From the NCBI RefSeq assembly GCF_964355755.1, contig NC_092673.1, forward strand, positions 1,183,001-1,247,000: 64,000 nucleotides of DNA, in the 5' to 3' direction. Of the stretch, positions 12,735 to 25,478 are shown piece by piece. Source of the DNA: Antedon mediterranea. Its lineage: Eukaryota > Echinodermata > Crinoidea > Comatulida > Antedonidae. The notes under the pieces were generated by a model. That model did not search any database, was not told where the DNA came from, and was given only the letters and a program-made list of their open reading frames with translations. The number at the start of each line of letters is the position of its first letter. Within the stretch, counting starts at the first letter, position 1. Made by a program: the position numbers and the translations under genes.

Positions 12735-13523
12735 TTAGTGAAACATTGAAATGGCTTCTTCTTCGTCTATCATAGGGAGTGATTGTTCTGAATTGTCTGA
12801 TGTGTCCAAACTTTCCTTAGGCCTAGACGTTTGTGTTTTTGTTTCAGTAGTCTGCCTTGCAGTTTCAACTTCTGTTAACCATTTCATAATTCTGTTTTTT
12901 GTTTTTCCGTCTAAATATTCTTCGTTCAATTGTCTTTTTCCTGGAGTAATTTGTGTAACATCTTCATTTTGTGCTAAACTTATTTGTTTCGATCCCTGAT
13001 TGACGACGTTTGACCCGTTGTTATGTTTAGTAGTACGGCTGGTTTTAGGCCGAACTCTTTTAGAGCACTCACTAGGCCTACTGTTGGTTAGAGTAGACCT
13101 AGAAAACGTAGCAGAGTTTTCTCTATAATTGTTAGCACTGTCTGTAGCTCGGAGTCTGTGATTTTCCTCTCTTATAGGTTTAATAGCAGTACAAGATAGT
13201 GTTTTCTTCAATTTGGGTCGTTCACACGGACGCTGTGCGTCTTTCAAACTCGAACCTTTAGCACGTGTGAATGCATGCTTAGGTGTTGGTGTAGCAATTC
13301 TTGTTGGTTCTACTATTGGCTTAATCCGATCTTTTGGATTCAATTTAGGTTCAGTAATGTATCCACCTTTTGGCCGGATTAGGACCTCGACAGTGATCGG
13401 CTGTGTCGTGTTCTTGTCGTGTACACTGTTGTTGCTATTTCTTTTAATGTTTCGCCGATATGTATCTTTTCCCTCTGTAATTGGTGGTAAGTTGGTCCGC
13501 TCTGCCCAAAATAACGCCGTCAT
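12735..13523 (-). CDS. Unrecognised 262-residue Lys/Arg/Thr-rich protein (paralogue candidate B)
   Basis: This is a single open frame from the ATG at 13521-13523. The protein is basic, polar and largely disordered in look, without membrane segments. It carries PPITEGK near residue 13 and KKTLSCTAIKPI near residue 107. A helix with MKWLTEVETAR (Trp about 215) is followed by a 47-residue acidic tail that ends DEEEAISMFH. The Trp-Leu-x-x-Val-Glu-x-Ala core is shared with the 280-residue gene at 3867-4709, which faces it 8 kb away. I infer distant paralogues of one small family, but the similarity outside the helix is weak and I cannot name a human counterpart. Confidence 0.65.
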   Translation of the reverse strand: MTALFWAERTNLPPITEGKDTYRRNIKRNSNNSVHDKNTTQPITVEVLIRPKGGYITEPKLNPKDRIKPIVEPTRIATPTPKHAFTRAKGSSLKDAQRPCERPKLKKTLSCTAIKPIREENHRLRATDSANNYRENSATFSRSTLTNSRPSECSKRVRPKTSRTTKHNNGSNVVNQGSKQISLAQNEDVTQITPGKRQLNEEYLDGKTKNRIMKWLTEVETARQTTETKTQTSRPKESLDTSDNSEQSLPMIDEEEAISMFH

Positions 13524-16500
13524 TTCATTTATATTTTTATCTGAAAAAGACGTATATTAATTATTCATAAATACTAGGCCTAGTTAGAGAAAACTTGGAC
13601 GCAACGTAATGGTGCATGCGCAACGCAAGAGAATTGACAAATCACTATTCGCACTAGTTCGGATGATCCATCGTGTCGCGATTGGTTAAATTACTTGCGT
13701 TGCGCTTACGTCCTTTACGGTTGGTCATAATTAGAATCATGCTTTATCATTTTTACATTTGAAAACCACAAGCAAAAATATACTTATTATACTAAATGTA
13801 TTGAACATTATAATAGTGTACAGCCAGTACAAAGTTTAAGCATGTACTAACATGTTGCGTCACTTTCCAACATTCTAACACGTCGGCCGTGTCAGCATTC
13901 AACATACTTTAAAAAAAGATGATTTATGTTTATGTAACCCTAACGAACTTTATGTGTATAATATGAAATAAGTAGTGCCAGGCCTTACGTCGAAAATTAA
14001 CTGAAATTATAAACTTGTTGATGACAGATAGCAATAATTTAAAAAGTGTTTAGGGGGAATTGACGATACCGACAATAAAGCCCATACAGAAACACGCATT
14101 TTAAATGACACTTAGTTTATAATAACAGTGTATTGTGTTGGTAGATTTACGTGTTCCAAGAAATAAGTAGTTGTGGCAAAAAGCATGTAAATCTTTCAAT
14201 GTTACTTGGCTTACGTGTTTCTACATTAAAATTCTTTGGCGAACAAAGGATAACACCTCCATAGGCCTAAACTAATCTGATAAAGCAAACTATAATACAG
14301 TATACAGTATCGTTATTATTGCAGAGGACAAGTTTTTTCGTTGATTACCGTATATTATATTTATATAATGTCTCAATTTTGATGATACTGAAAATGTCAG
14401 ATTTGACATATCCTTTAATTTATACATTTTCCTGTGAGACCTATTCCAATTTCCTATCAACAGTAAAATTAAAATTTAATATTCAATGTTAATCTTTGCA
14501 ATAACTTAATAATATAATATTTCAGAGAATGCATCTCCAATACTCTACTTTTATAACAATAAAAATGTTTTGTTCACTTCTGAACTTTCAATTGAATAAC
14601 CCTTTTCGAGGATATTCCGAAAAATCTTTATTTAAAATTATTATCATTAGGCATATTTTACAGTAAATCTATATCAATAATACTAGGCCTAATTTATGTC
14701 AAGCTCGCTATTAGGCCTACTACAGTTTTTGAAATCATGAACTTGATAATTATTTGATTAATTATTGTTAATAAAACATTAATGTAAATGCATTCTTACC
14801 GTGTAATATACCTCTAACCATGATTATGTGCGCTTGTTAAAACCGGCTAAGTTCCAATATCGACTCTCTCACATCAGCAACATGTTATCGTAAAGGTAGA
14901 TTCACATAGAATAATCGACAATTTCACAATCTTCTACGTTTTAAAGCCTGGAATCTTCCAACAGCCAATCACAGTGCGCCGTTTAAAGTTACATAACAGT
15001 GACCGTACTTTCTCATTGTATGATTCTAGCTCCTTCGTGATGATCGGAACTCGCCGCCGTCTCTATAGGCTTACGTGCCACTTCTTGGGTACATCCTGGA
15101 ACTTTATATCCCCCACACGATGGTCACAATGGCTTGAAATACACGTTTTATTACCGAGCACGAAATACAGTTAACGGAAGGCTGGTTGTTCTATTGTTGT
15201 TATAATTGTAATTGTCTGTACAAATAAAGACGTCCTGATGTAAGCCTATACGACCGACAATACATCTACACTACTATTTAAAGAATAAAGTTTCGTCAAC
15301 AAAATGAATTCAGTTACGCCACAAAAAAGAGTCGCGTTATCAATATTCGTACGCGGCGCACGCACGATACCTTGCAGATCAAAAGGCGTAACACTTGGGC
15401 GCAATCGACCAGTGTCATCCAGATACCATAGCTTGAGGATATGCGTTATCAGTTCCGTGTGTAGGCCTATATATCACCATCAAATCGAAAAACATGATAG
15501 GCCTAATCAGTTTTTTAAGAGTTTTTTTTTAAGCGTAAATTAAATGGCTTCAACTTTTAGCAGTAATTTATTAATAAGAAAGAGTTTTTTCGAGCACGTG
15601 CATTTTTCCAAATTAAATGATGATGATGGTATTCATGCTATTAATAGTACCATGACCATTAAATGTTATGACCCTGTTCGATCCTCCCAGGTCAGATTAT
15701 TTCTTGGGGGATGGATGGAATGGATTCTTGGAAATCTACCTGGATCATAAAAGAAACGAAAAGTATTACCATATACCATTTCACTTTGAAGCTCTCAAAT
15801 CGAAGTGAAAAGAACAAAAATAAGAATTGAGGAGATGTATAACAAACGACTCTATTCACTCTTTTCGTACAGTATGCCTAGAGGAATAAATGTAGTCGTC
15901 GTAGGCCTATCTAATATTAATAAACGGATATTTCATTATGCCTCACATAAACTGAATTTTAATTAAATCTGAAATATACCAAAAGATAATTAGCCAGCAG
16001 ACATCGTGATTTAAAATTTACGTTCAGACAGGGTTAATATAATAATATTCTACTGGTTTTCTTACCGGTCCTTAAACCATAAATCGTGTTTATATGACAA
16101 CGAGTGACCGAAATATCATGCGAGACGCACGTGCTATTGTTTGAACACGTACCAACAGGGTCAAATATATTTGGTATAATATTAAGTCTGATAATATAAT
16201 TATGATTTAACGATAGAAAAACCTTTAAACATTTTCCATTAAAACCTATAATTAACTCAAAGCATAATCTTGCACATGATTCTCAGTCAATTACCGGTGC
16301 AGAGACCGGACGCAGTCCGTCCAATGTTAAAAAAAATATCATTGAGAAAAAAAAAATTACATGAAAAAACTGTAATTTAAAGCACAAAAAAAATAGTCAA
16401 ATTGGCTGCTAGCCAATGGGTTTTTTGACTGAATAACCGTCTATTTTGCCATAATATAAGTGAAAATTATTTTTCGGGTTTTTTTTTTCTACGGAAGTAA

Positions 16501-18366
16501 TAACTTTGTTAAAACTACAAAATGGCCTATTCAAAGTCTGATCTTCATTTTTCAATTTTTTGGGGCACAATACATCTTTGTACAGACATTTTACGGAATC
16601 AGAATAACAAAAGAATAAAAAACGGTAGGCCTATATGGCCGGCCCTCTTGCGTGGTGTGGCAAAATTATCAAATACTCCATGTTTGCACCACACAAAGCA
16701 TTCCAAACCCGTAAGTACCATAGTAGATGAATGGTCATTACCGCTAACACAATGTTCTCGTGTGTATGCCAGTATCGAATTACTGTCCAGTCACCCTGTT
16801 CTGTATTTACTCTCCAGTCTCGCGAGAACATCTTATACAATATTGTCATATTATTAGAATAACGATGTTATTACTTAATGAATAGATAAATAATCGCGTC
16901 ATGCATCAATAAATAAAACGCATCATCATTGTATTATATCTAATTCTTAATGTTTAGTAAAATACTTGAAGAGGTCAGTGACATTCAAGTTTGCGCAATG
17001 CTTTTTTAGTTTTTTTTAAAGTGATTACAAAATACAAAGTATATGCCTACTGTACACATTTAATACAATATTTAATTTGTAACCGCGCGGTTTGAAAGTT
17101 TGGTTTATGCACATGCGTAGTTAGTCATATTCCATCTACCTTTTACCAAAGCGGCGCTTTTTACGATATGAACAAATTCGCAGCCAATCAGAGCTCGGGA
17201 ATATCCGATTTGCGCCCGAACAGATTCGTCTAAAGGAAAATAAGCTTTAGGGCACAAGTTCTTGAGAATCGAACATTATAGAATAAAAATAATTGAAAAG
17301 ATAAATGAACAGAAATTTAAAATGATCCCGTCATTCATTTCCTGTCATCAATAATTAGTAATAGTTAAAACCGCTTTTAGTCTGAATGTGCGTGCTGGTT
17401 ATTCAGTTGTTCGCTACTACTAATATTTACCTAGCACCCTATCCGAGTCCCATATGTATACAAAACAAATAACAGTTGTTATATTAAATACAGTGAATGA
17501 GATATCCTTTAACAATATCCGTGACGTAATCAATACGTGGAAATATTTCACTACCGTTTATCAAATACTAAATCAATGCCTTCATTTGACCTGCTAGGTC
17601 AATGACATTAATTAGTTGACATTAATTACGCAAGGTTTTGTAATGATTTTAACATAAAATTGGTCAGTTCTTAAGGTTACGCATCTGTCTCTCCATTTGA
17701 TAGACTACAAATACTAGCAGGTACTATTACGGTAGGATCACTGTATCTGTATCCGTAGCAAACACCATCTCTGGTTATCGCGTACGACGTTGGTTGGGTG
17801 TCATGTGGAAAAATATTAATTTAGGACACAGTTCTAATTATTCATCTTCGCGTTTTCAAAGCTTAAAAGTGTGTAATTAAGCGCACAATCGCCTTTACTG
17901 AAGGTTGATGCTGAGACAACCTACATGTTTTCTTTTAATCATTGCGAATAATGCTATTACATCGTGGAAGAACATTCAATGAAATGTTAAATGGTGTATT
18001 ATTCACACAATAATAACTTTAAACTATCTCTCCAGCAACCTAGATTTATTTTCGGTGAGAAATTATCGATGTTTTCCTATAGTGTTTTCTTTTAATTACA
18101 ACGGTATGCTATAACAACGCCTTTGCTAATTTAATAACTAGGCCTATATAACAACAATGGGCCAGTTGCGTGTACAACCTACTTGGCACTAGTTTTCAGT
18201 AACGAAAATCAATAATAAAATTATAATAGCCTACAACTTCTTCCATTGAAAATTAAACAAAATCCGGACGAGACGGCATCACCGCACCAACCATGTCTTT
18301 ACTGACGTCATCATAGAATAGCAAATCATGATATTGATTAATACAGCAAAACATTTAGCTACAATT
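13524..18366. other. Gene-free, AT-rich spacer
   Basis: I find no gene with a recognisable domain or with exon-like phase structure. It contains a GCAACGCAAG-type element (13590-13735) and scattered TAGGCCTA octamers. The longest open frames (about 110 codons, near 16.5-16.9 kb) overlap each other on both strands and look random. Confidence 0.5.
13590..13735. mobile_element. GCAACGCAAG-type MITE copy
   Basis: Left part ttggacgcaacgtaat...gcgcaacgcaagag; right part ttacttgcgttgcgctta. These are imperfect inverted repeats around a short core that contains gattggttaaatt, the degenerate form of the CAATCACAAG core in other copies. Confidence 0.6.
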
Positions 18367-19041
18367 TTAAATAAGTAACGAAAAGTTTTCGTTTACGAGG
18401 CCACCATCATCAATAGTATCATCCTCTTTAGTAAATCCATATTTATTATAAAAACCCATCCCTTTTATATTGCCCTTATTTGTACACGCTATAATTTTTT
18501 TATATCCGTATTTGTAACAAAAATCTCGAGCGGAATTAAAAAGAAGTTTTCCAACACCACGACGCTGATACTGTCTATAAACACGCATGCGCACGAGTTC
18601 ACCTGTGCGTCTGTCGGGAGTATTGACGACGGCGATAGTTCCAATCATATTACCGTCAAAGATGGCTACTTTGAAACAACATCCCTCTCGTCGTACGAAA
18701 TGAGTTGTGATGTCAGCCATTCTGGTTGCCAACTCTCTCTGGCGGTACCTGTACCGCAGAAAAGTGATCTCTCCAAAACGGATACAGTAACACGTTACAA
18801 ACGCAATGCAACTGTAATATAAAGATACTGTCGTATACAGCGTGAAAAGGCATATTACAAACGTGATTCGAGTCATAAATACTGCAGTATTGAGAAATGA
18901 ATAATTTGCAGTGAAAAAAAGAAGTGAAAAATCATAAGCTTCGTCGAGAAAGAGTCGAACAGCTTGTGCATTCTCGTCAGGTTTGAGATCGCGGACACAG
19001 ATCTCCTGCCTGATAAATTTCTTTGTAATTCCGTCAGCCAT
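18367..19041 (-). CDS. GNAT-family N-acetyltransferase, NAT8/camello-like
   Basis: This single-exon gene encodes 224 residues from the ATG at 19039-19041. The acetyl-CoA binding motif A is clear: VRMRVYRQYQRRGVGKLLF around residues 150-168, with the Q/R-x-x-G-x-G turn at 159-164. It is followed by a motif B helix and GMGFYNKYGF (about 194-203), typical of GNAT C-termini. A hydrophobic stretch at about 40-88 matches the membrane-embedded N-terminal half of NAT8/NAT8L and camello proteins, which sit in the ER or mitochondrial membrane facing the cytosol. By family the substrate would be a small amine or a protein lysine, but the sequence does not decide. The length is normal for the family. It lies head-to-head with NHLRC2 about 1.1 kb away. 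Confidence 0.85.
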   Translation of the reverse strand: MADGITKKFIRQEICVRDLKPDENAQAVRLFLDEAYDFSLLFFTANYSFLNTAVFMTRITFVICLFTLYTTVSLYYSCIAFVTCYCIRFGEITFLRYRYRQRELATRMADITTHFVRREGCCFKVAIFDGNMIGTIAVVNTPDRRTGELVRMRVYRQYQRRGVGKLLFNSARDFCYKYGYKKIIACTNKGNIKGMGFYNKYGFTKEDDTIDDGGLVNENFSLLI

Positions 19042-19271
19042 ATTAAGCTGTGACGTGTAAAGTAAAAGTTAAACGCATTCAACTTTGTGGTAAGAAGTCC
19101 AAAGACGACAAAACTATAAAAAAAATAATAATACGAAAAAACAAGTCATGAGTAAATTTAAGTTATATTTCTTTATTGAAGGTTACAATATTATTATGTC
19201 ACACATTTTGATTTAAAAACTGTTGTTATGTTGATGTTTTGTTGGGGAATACACACATATAATATAATATC

Positions 19272-19482
19272 GCTTTTTGATGATGAACAACTCTAAAATG
19301 TATATAGGAAATGTTTTATTTTTATTTTGTATCTATTATGTTGTGTTTATTGTTTTATGTTTTTTATGTAAAAGGGTCCTGCGAAAACAGAAGTGTAAAC
19401 TTCTCTATGCAGGATCCTTGCCATCATTTATGCTATGAAACTGTATTTATAAACGATGAGTAAATAAATGTGAATTGAATGC
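19272..19482 (+). mobile_element. 3' tail of a non-LTR retrotransposon or SINE
   Basis: About 210 bp that recur nearly unchanged at 27404-27612. They share the inverted pair gggtcctgcgaaaacagaag / cttctctatgcaggatcc and end in aataaatgtgaattgaat, the kind of short-repeat tail left by LINEs. No coding part is attached to either copy. Confidence 0.65.
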
Positions 19483-20144
19483 ATGCATGCATGGACATGG
19501 TTTAGGAGTTCATATTTGGGTAATACTAATAGTACATTATTGCATTTTAATAATAAGTAAGAATTAAGATGTGTATATTCGATTGAAGACTAGGCTTTTA
19601 GGCCTGCCCTGGGCCTAGACAAGCTATGAATTTTCGTAGTTGACACTAGCCCTAGGTGCCTAGCCTATCTATAGACTAGAGGTACATTACATAGCTAGCG
19701 AGAGAGAGAGGGGCAGGGCGAGGGGCAGGCCCGGCTAGCTAGGCTAGGCTAGGCTATCTAGGCCTAGGCCTAGTAGGCGGGCCAAAACTAGTCTAGGAGA
19801 CTAGGCCTAGCTATATAATATGCCCTCCCCGGGCCTACACATCTATCAAGAAAAGCTAACAAAAAGCATACATACTATGCCAAAAAGGTATACAAAAACG
19901 TACAAAAACCATGCACGTATCCTCAAAATAATGTTGACCGTCGTCTGTCGTGCATCACCACCACCTGGCCTGGGCTACTGGTGGAGCCTGGCCTGACACC
20001 TGTGTGTGCGTGTGGTCTCTGGGGATCAACTAAAAAATGAAACGTTTTTGACATTTGATGAATCTCAATCGCTTTGGACCGCAAATACCTTAAATTGTAG
20101 TACCTACTGAAAAACAATAACAAAACATCTCTCTCGCGCGCGAA

Positions 20145-20154
20145 CCGCGGAAGT
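20145..20154 (+). promoter_or_regulatory. ETS-type site in NHLRC2 proximal promoter
   Basis: CCGCGGAAGT lies 7 bases before the NHLRC2 ATG within a CpG-rich stretch. CGGAAGT is the core bound by ETS/GABP factors near start sites of housekeeping genes. This is motif evidence only. Confidence 0.35.
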
Positions 20155-20160
20155 CAGAAG

Positions 20161-23100
20161 ATGTTTTCGTTAGATTTGCCAGCAAACGCGTCCAAGATTG
20201 AGAGGGAAGAAGCAATTAATATATTTCTCTCAAAAACTGAAGATGACTCTAAGATTAACAGACTAATATTCATTAAAGACGGTTGGTTTAGTTAATTTGT
20301 ATTTATGTAGGCTTAAGCCTAGGCCTCCTACCTATATAGGCCCATCCCCCCATAGTTAGCATATGGTTGTGTTTGACTGATACAGGCACAGGGCCTTGCT
20401 GGTGTTCAAACAGGTGTTTCATCTTCACAAGGTCGTTTCGTACAGTATAAAACAAATTCCGTTTTGGTTGCGGTTAATAATATTACGTCTACAGCAATAA
20501 TATTAAAGAATTTAATTTTTTTTTAGGCTTAGAATGGATGAACACGTCTGAAAAATTGGACTTCACAACAAATTTGAAAGGCAAATTGGTTGTGTTAGAC
20601 TTCTTCACGTACTGTTGTATCAACTGCATGCATATTCTACCAGATCTGGAAAAACTTGAAGATCTTTTCACAGTTGCAGATGGATTGGTTGTTGTAGGGG
20701 TGCATTCAGCAAAGTTTGAGAATGAGAAAACATCGGCCAACATTCTGAGTGCGATCATGCGTTACAATATCACTCACCCGGTTGTAAATGATGACACGAT
20801 AACGCTTTGGAACGAACTGGAAATCACATGCTGGCCAACACTTGTTGTTGTCAGTCCTTCAGGAAAGCGACTGGTCACATACGTTGGAGAAGGCCATTTT
20901 ACCGAGCTGGTAGAATTCTGTACAGTTGCTCTCGATTTCTACAAATGCCATGGACATATTTCAGATCACAACCTACCAATAGAGCTTGCTAAAGATTCTT
21001 TACCAACCACAATTCTCTCATTCCCAGGGAAAGTAAATATCAGCCAAGATGGTGAGCATTTGGTGATAAGTGATACTGGTCATCACTGTGTTCTTATTAC
21101 CACAAAGGAGGGTGTGGTCTTGCATACTATTGGTGGTAAGAGGCAAGCTGGATACAAAGATGGGACCTTTGAAGATGCACAGATGAACTGTCCACAGGGA
21201 GTTGTATGGCATCAAGATTCAATATATGTTGCAGACACTGAAAATCATCGTATTCGAATGGTAAACGATGGTTTATTCAATTTTCCAGCAAGGTTTAATA
21301 CTTAGAAATGTAACTGAAAAAGAATGGTGAATGAACAATTATGGATAAATGATGATGAAAAATAAAGCAGATTGTTAATTTGGTAGAATGCTATTTGATT
21401 CTCGTTTTCTTGCCCGGTACAATGAAATTCATGTTGTTAAACTATTTAAATTAATGATAACTTATTCTTTATTTTCACTAAATTTTAGATTGACATGAAG
21501 AATAAAATGGTATCAACAATAGCTGGCACTGGTGAAATGGGCCAAGACAAAGAAGGTGGCAAGGAGGGTGTGAACCAGCCTATCAGCTCCCCGTGGGACG
21601 TGGCAATTGGTGGGCCTAACAACAGTGTACTGTTCATTGCAATGGCTGGAACACACCAAATATGGACACTGTTTCTCCAGGACACTACTTGGTTAAAAAA
21701 TGTGTTAGTTGAGGAACAGAACATCTTTCTTTATTAATATATGTTTATTATTAAGTATACTTCCTAAAATTCAGTGTTGACTGGTTTAAACAATTTTGTT
21801 TGTCGAGAAACGTATTAAAAGTTTACGTATATTAAAGCGAATTAGAACATCACACAGCAGCAACCATATATTTCACATATAAATAGTCATACGGTTTTTA
21901 TGTTTACAGGGTTTACAAACAAGGAGTATGCACAAGATTTGCAGGAAGTGGAAAAGAAGAAAATCGAAACAATTCATACCCTCACAAAGCGAGCTTTGCG
22001 CAACCCTCCGGCATCACATTAGCCCAAGACGAACGTCTGTTTATTGCAGACAGCGAGAGCAGCAGCATACGTAGTGTGGCGTTGAAAGATGGCGCAACCA
22101 AAGCCGTCGTTGGCGGTGAACGTGATCCTATGGTAACATTTTGTATACTGTACTATTAGTTTTTGGCTTTCTATTCAGGTAAAGATATAATAATAAAATA
22201 CCCTAACAAAATGTCTCCTTGATAGAAGTGTCCACTGTATAGGTGTGTCCTCTGAATAGGAGTGTCCTCTGAATATGTTCTCTTAATAGTTGTGTCAAAA
22301 ATAAAGAGTTGTACCGTATACAATTACAGGTTGACCCAATTAATCTAATAAGTTTGTTTCCTACAAAAGAAAGTTTCTACAAATGAGTTTCCATGGTGTC
22401 GTATAAAAGTTGGTTATTTTTAATCTTAGAATCTTTTTGCTTATGGTGATGTGGATGGAAAAGCAGTTGATGCGAAGTTGCAGCATCCTCTGGGAGTGGC
22501 ATGGAACAAAGTGAATCACAACCTGTATGTGGCCGATTCCTACAATCATAAGGTACGTGTGCGTCAAGAAATGGTTTTAGTAAAGTTAGGCTTGTGGTAC
22601 ACCATGTGATTTTAAGGGAAGGAAAGTTGAGGATGTCTCGATGTTTGTGCTACAACTGTCTTTTGGAGAATGCTAGGCAAAATGCGTAAAATATTAAGTA
22701 GTACATTGTAAGGTTTTTGGTCATCACACCAGGACAACAAAAGTACTGTACAGCCAAAGACAATGGCGTAACTGTAAACATTAAATAAATGTTAGATGCA
22801 TATAAAAATTAATTTAATTCTTTTACCCCAGATAAAAGTAGTAGATACAGTAAACAGAATGTGTACAACACTTATAGGCAGTGGTAAACCTGGCAAACAG
22901 GATGGTTCCATTTTAAAAGAGGTAGAATTTAATGAACCAGGAGGATTGTGCGTGACTCCCGATGGAAATGGTCTTTATATCGCCGACACAAACAACCATG
23001 CTGTTCGCTACGTTGACTTGCTACAAAATACTGTAAAGGAGGTTAGTTTAAATAAGTACTCTAAAGCTGACAAAAAAGTGTTATGTGGCCAAATATTGTA

Positions 23101-23853
23101 GTGATATGACATCATCGTGTCCATATATGGGCACATCACATTTTTTATGTCACATAAAGTTTGAGCTTCAGGAAAATAAATAATTGAGGGAAAATCTTAA
23201 TTTTAATCTCTTTGTTTCATTTAGCCAATCATATTCTGTGAAATTAAGTAAAGTTAACTTTTGTTTTATTTCAGTTAAAGATAATCACTAGTTCTAACCA
23301 ATCAGAAACTAAGACGTTTGATGATGGTTCAAAGGTTACTAGCATCATTTCCAAGAAAGCTTCCGTCACTCAGCTAAACGCCGTTAAACTTGCAACTATC
23401 TCACAACTGACTGTCCAACTGGATATAAGACTACCAAAAGATTGCAAACTAACAGAGGGCGCTCCATCAATGTGGCAAGCATATTGTAAAGGTATGATCA
23501 ATTTGTTTACAGTTAAGCTTAAAGCTAAGATCTAACGATTGGTTTAGAGAAAAATACTATTTAAACGGAATATGTTTTCTTGTATAACAGACTCATCTGG
23601 CGACCAAGTTAAATCTCTCTTCCATCAGAAAAAGACAACAATTGACAACATCGACGAACAACCATCTTGTACTTTGAAAGTGGATAGCTTTGTTGGTTTC
23701 CATGGCGTCATTGATGTTGAGGTCAAAGTTTATTATTGCGAGGCATCTGGGATATGCAAGATGCAAGACATTCTCTTCAAGCTTCCTGTAGAAATCAGTA
23801 ATGAAGAATCTGCAACTAATTTAAATATTTGTTTAAGACATGATATTGAATAA
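20161..23853 (+). CDS. NHLRC2: NHL repeat-containing protein 2
   Basis: Eight coding exons: 20161-20281, 20527-21260, 21489-21691, 21910-22132, 22430-22552, 22832-23041, 23275-23491, 23591-23853. All introns are GT-AG and the phases close to give 697 residues, close to the vertebrate length. Residues about 40-200 form a thioredoxin-like domain with FFTYCCINC (66-74), which carries the CCINC motif seen in this family. An NHL beta-propeller follows, with repeated [29 protein letters not shown] and [10 protein letters not shown] blades. The C-terminal beta-rich domain ends near a [11 protein letters not shown] segment, as in vertebrates. The protein is cytosolic and conserved across animals; loss in humans causes FINCA disease, but its reaction is unknown. 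The exon 3 donor is GTTAAA, chosen because only it restores the frame into exon 4. AATAAA lies at 23920. Confidence 0.97.
23100..23166. mobile_element. Truncated copy of main MITE family
   Basis: Only the right half is present: tgatatgacatcatcgtgtc through gggcacatcac to cataaagtttgag. It lies in NHLRC2 intron 6. Confidence 0.7.
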
Positions 23854-23919
23854 CCAAAGTTATATTTTTACATAAATTAATATTTTTTTTATAATTCTAT
23901 ATTTTTTACTAATATAGCA

Positions 23920-23925
23920 AATAAA
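23920..23925 (+). terminator. Polyadenylation signal AATAAA (NHLRC2)
   Basis: A canonical hexamer 66 bases after the NHLRC2 stop codon. Confidence 0.7.
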
Positions 23926-24112
23926 CAATTGTGCTATTTCTTACTAATTGTTGTACCTATTGATAAGACAACTGTAAAATATAAAATGGATTCTTCCATG
24001 ATTGGTGAAATGATCAACCTAAAAAAATCTCTGAAATTGAGACCTGACACTGTCTAAAATCCAACTGAAATTCAACAAAAACAATGCCTACTACTACTAC
24101 TACTGTTAAAAC

Positions 24113-24256
24113 AAAGCTCTGTCTACACTATCAAACTAGTTTGACAAAAAAAGTGTGATATGCCCAAATATGGTAGTGATATGATATCATCATGTCCATA
24201 AATGGGCACATCACATTTTTTGTTGCATAAAGTTTAAATAGGGTAGACAGAGCTTA
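24113..24256. mobile_element. Main MITE family, full copy
   Basis: Starts aagctctgtctacactatca and ends gggtagacagagctta. It holds the characteristic pair gtgatatgccca / tgggcacatcaca. Confidence 0.9.
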
Positions 24257-25478
24257 ACAATGATAACAAACGATTACAATTTTAATTTTTTTGTCTTTTA
24301 TTTCTTTAAAGTTTTTCAATTTTTTTTTTACATTTGTTGTGTACACAATTAAACCTGAACATATTTCTTAACCATTTTCTGTCTGATAACAGAATTTTTT
24401 TCCTTTCGCATTTTTAAAATTTAAACCTTTCATCCTTAAATGTAACTTTAATAAGGCCAATGTTTTTAAACAAACTAAATGATTTAACGTGCAAGATACT
24501 ATAATGTAGGGTTACCAAATCATCTTCTAACGGACCATTAAATTCACAATATAAGTCTGTTGCTACACCAACAAACACTAGCACAATTTCAAGATAAAAT
24601 TATACATTTAATATTTATTCCATGACAAATATTGTTTTATTATTTTTGTGATATTGTGAACAACTTGATCATATTTCACCTAAATGTGCATTCTTCCTTC
24701 TCACACTCTCTCTCAATCTCACTTTGTTCTTTTAGTTCTCACGAGAAAAAAAAATATAGAACTGCAAAACTAGATATCTGTTTCTTCTTATTTTACAAAT
24801 TTGAACTTGTTAAGTTCTAGCATACAGACTTAAACTGTATTTACAACCTGTAGATACTGCCCCCACCAAATTATTTAATGTATGTTTGCTTAATTGTATT
24901 CACAGTGGAATAATACCAGTACGGCAAATGATTTAAACTCTTTTTCTGCATTTTTGTTTATAAAAAAATGAGATTATTTCACTTGCTACCTAAATACAAA
25001 GTGGATAATTAATAGGAGTGACATCCATAACAAAGTAAAATTTGAAAATTAAAATGATAACACAAAACCTTAAAAGGGGTGCACAGACAGCTAACACAGT
25101 TTAAATGTTGCCATTAATCTAGCTTTAGATGTTTTGCTAAGTACCTAAAGCATAAAAGGACATTAAACATGGTACAGTACATATTAATTAATTATTTTAA
25201 TAATTAGTTATCTAACATAACAGAAGCTATGAAGTATTTTTTTTATCTCCTGAACTTAGAATTTTCTATTAAAAATTATAAATTTATTTTCAAAATTTAT
25301 CCTTACGGAGATATCAATACTAATGCACAATGCAAGTTAAAATTGCTTACCTTAATATTTAAAAACGGACTTTTTTGCTTAAAAAGAATACTGAATTTTA
25401 AATGAAGGTCTATATTTGTAACAAACCACTACAATTTCAGTGTATTTAGCGCTGTAGACAATGGAACCCTTTGTCAAA

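Larger units (their letters stand above)
19042..20160. other. Divergent intergenic region between GNAT gene and NHLRC2
   Basis: It contains the LINE-type 3' tail (19272-19482) and a GC-richer block (about 19590-19830) packed with overlapping TAGGCCTA and GGCTAGGCTA motifs. A CpG-rich stretch (tctctcgcgcgcgaaccgcg) lies directly before the NHLRC2 start, so it probably holds the NHLRC2 promoter. Confidence 0.5.
23854..25478. other. Convergent spacer / 3' UTRs of NHLRC2 and PDCD4
   Basis: It holds the NHLRC2 polyadenylation signal (23920), a full MITE copy (24113-24256), and AT-rich sequence with minus-strand AATAAA hexamers (for example 24614-24619) that could end PDCD4 transcripts. No further coding signal is seen. 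Confidence 0.55.
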
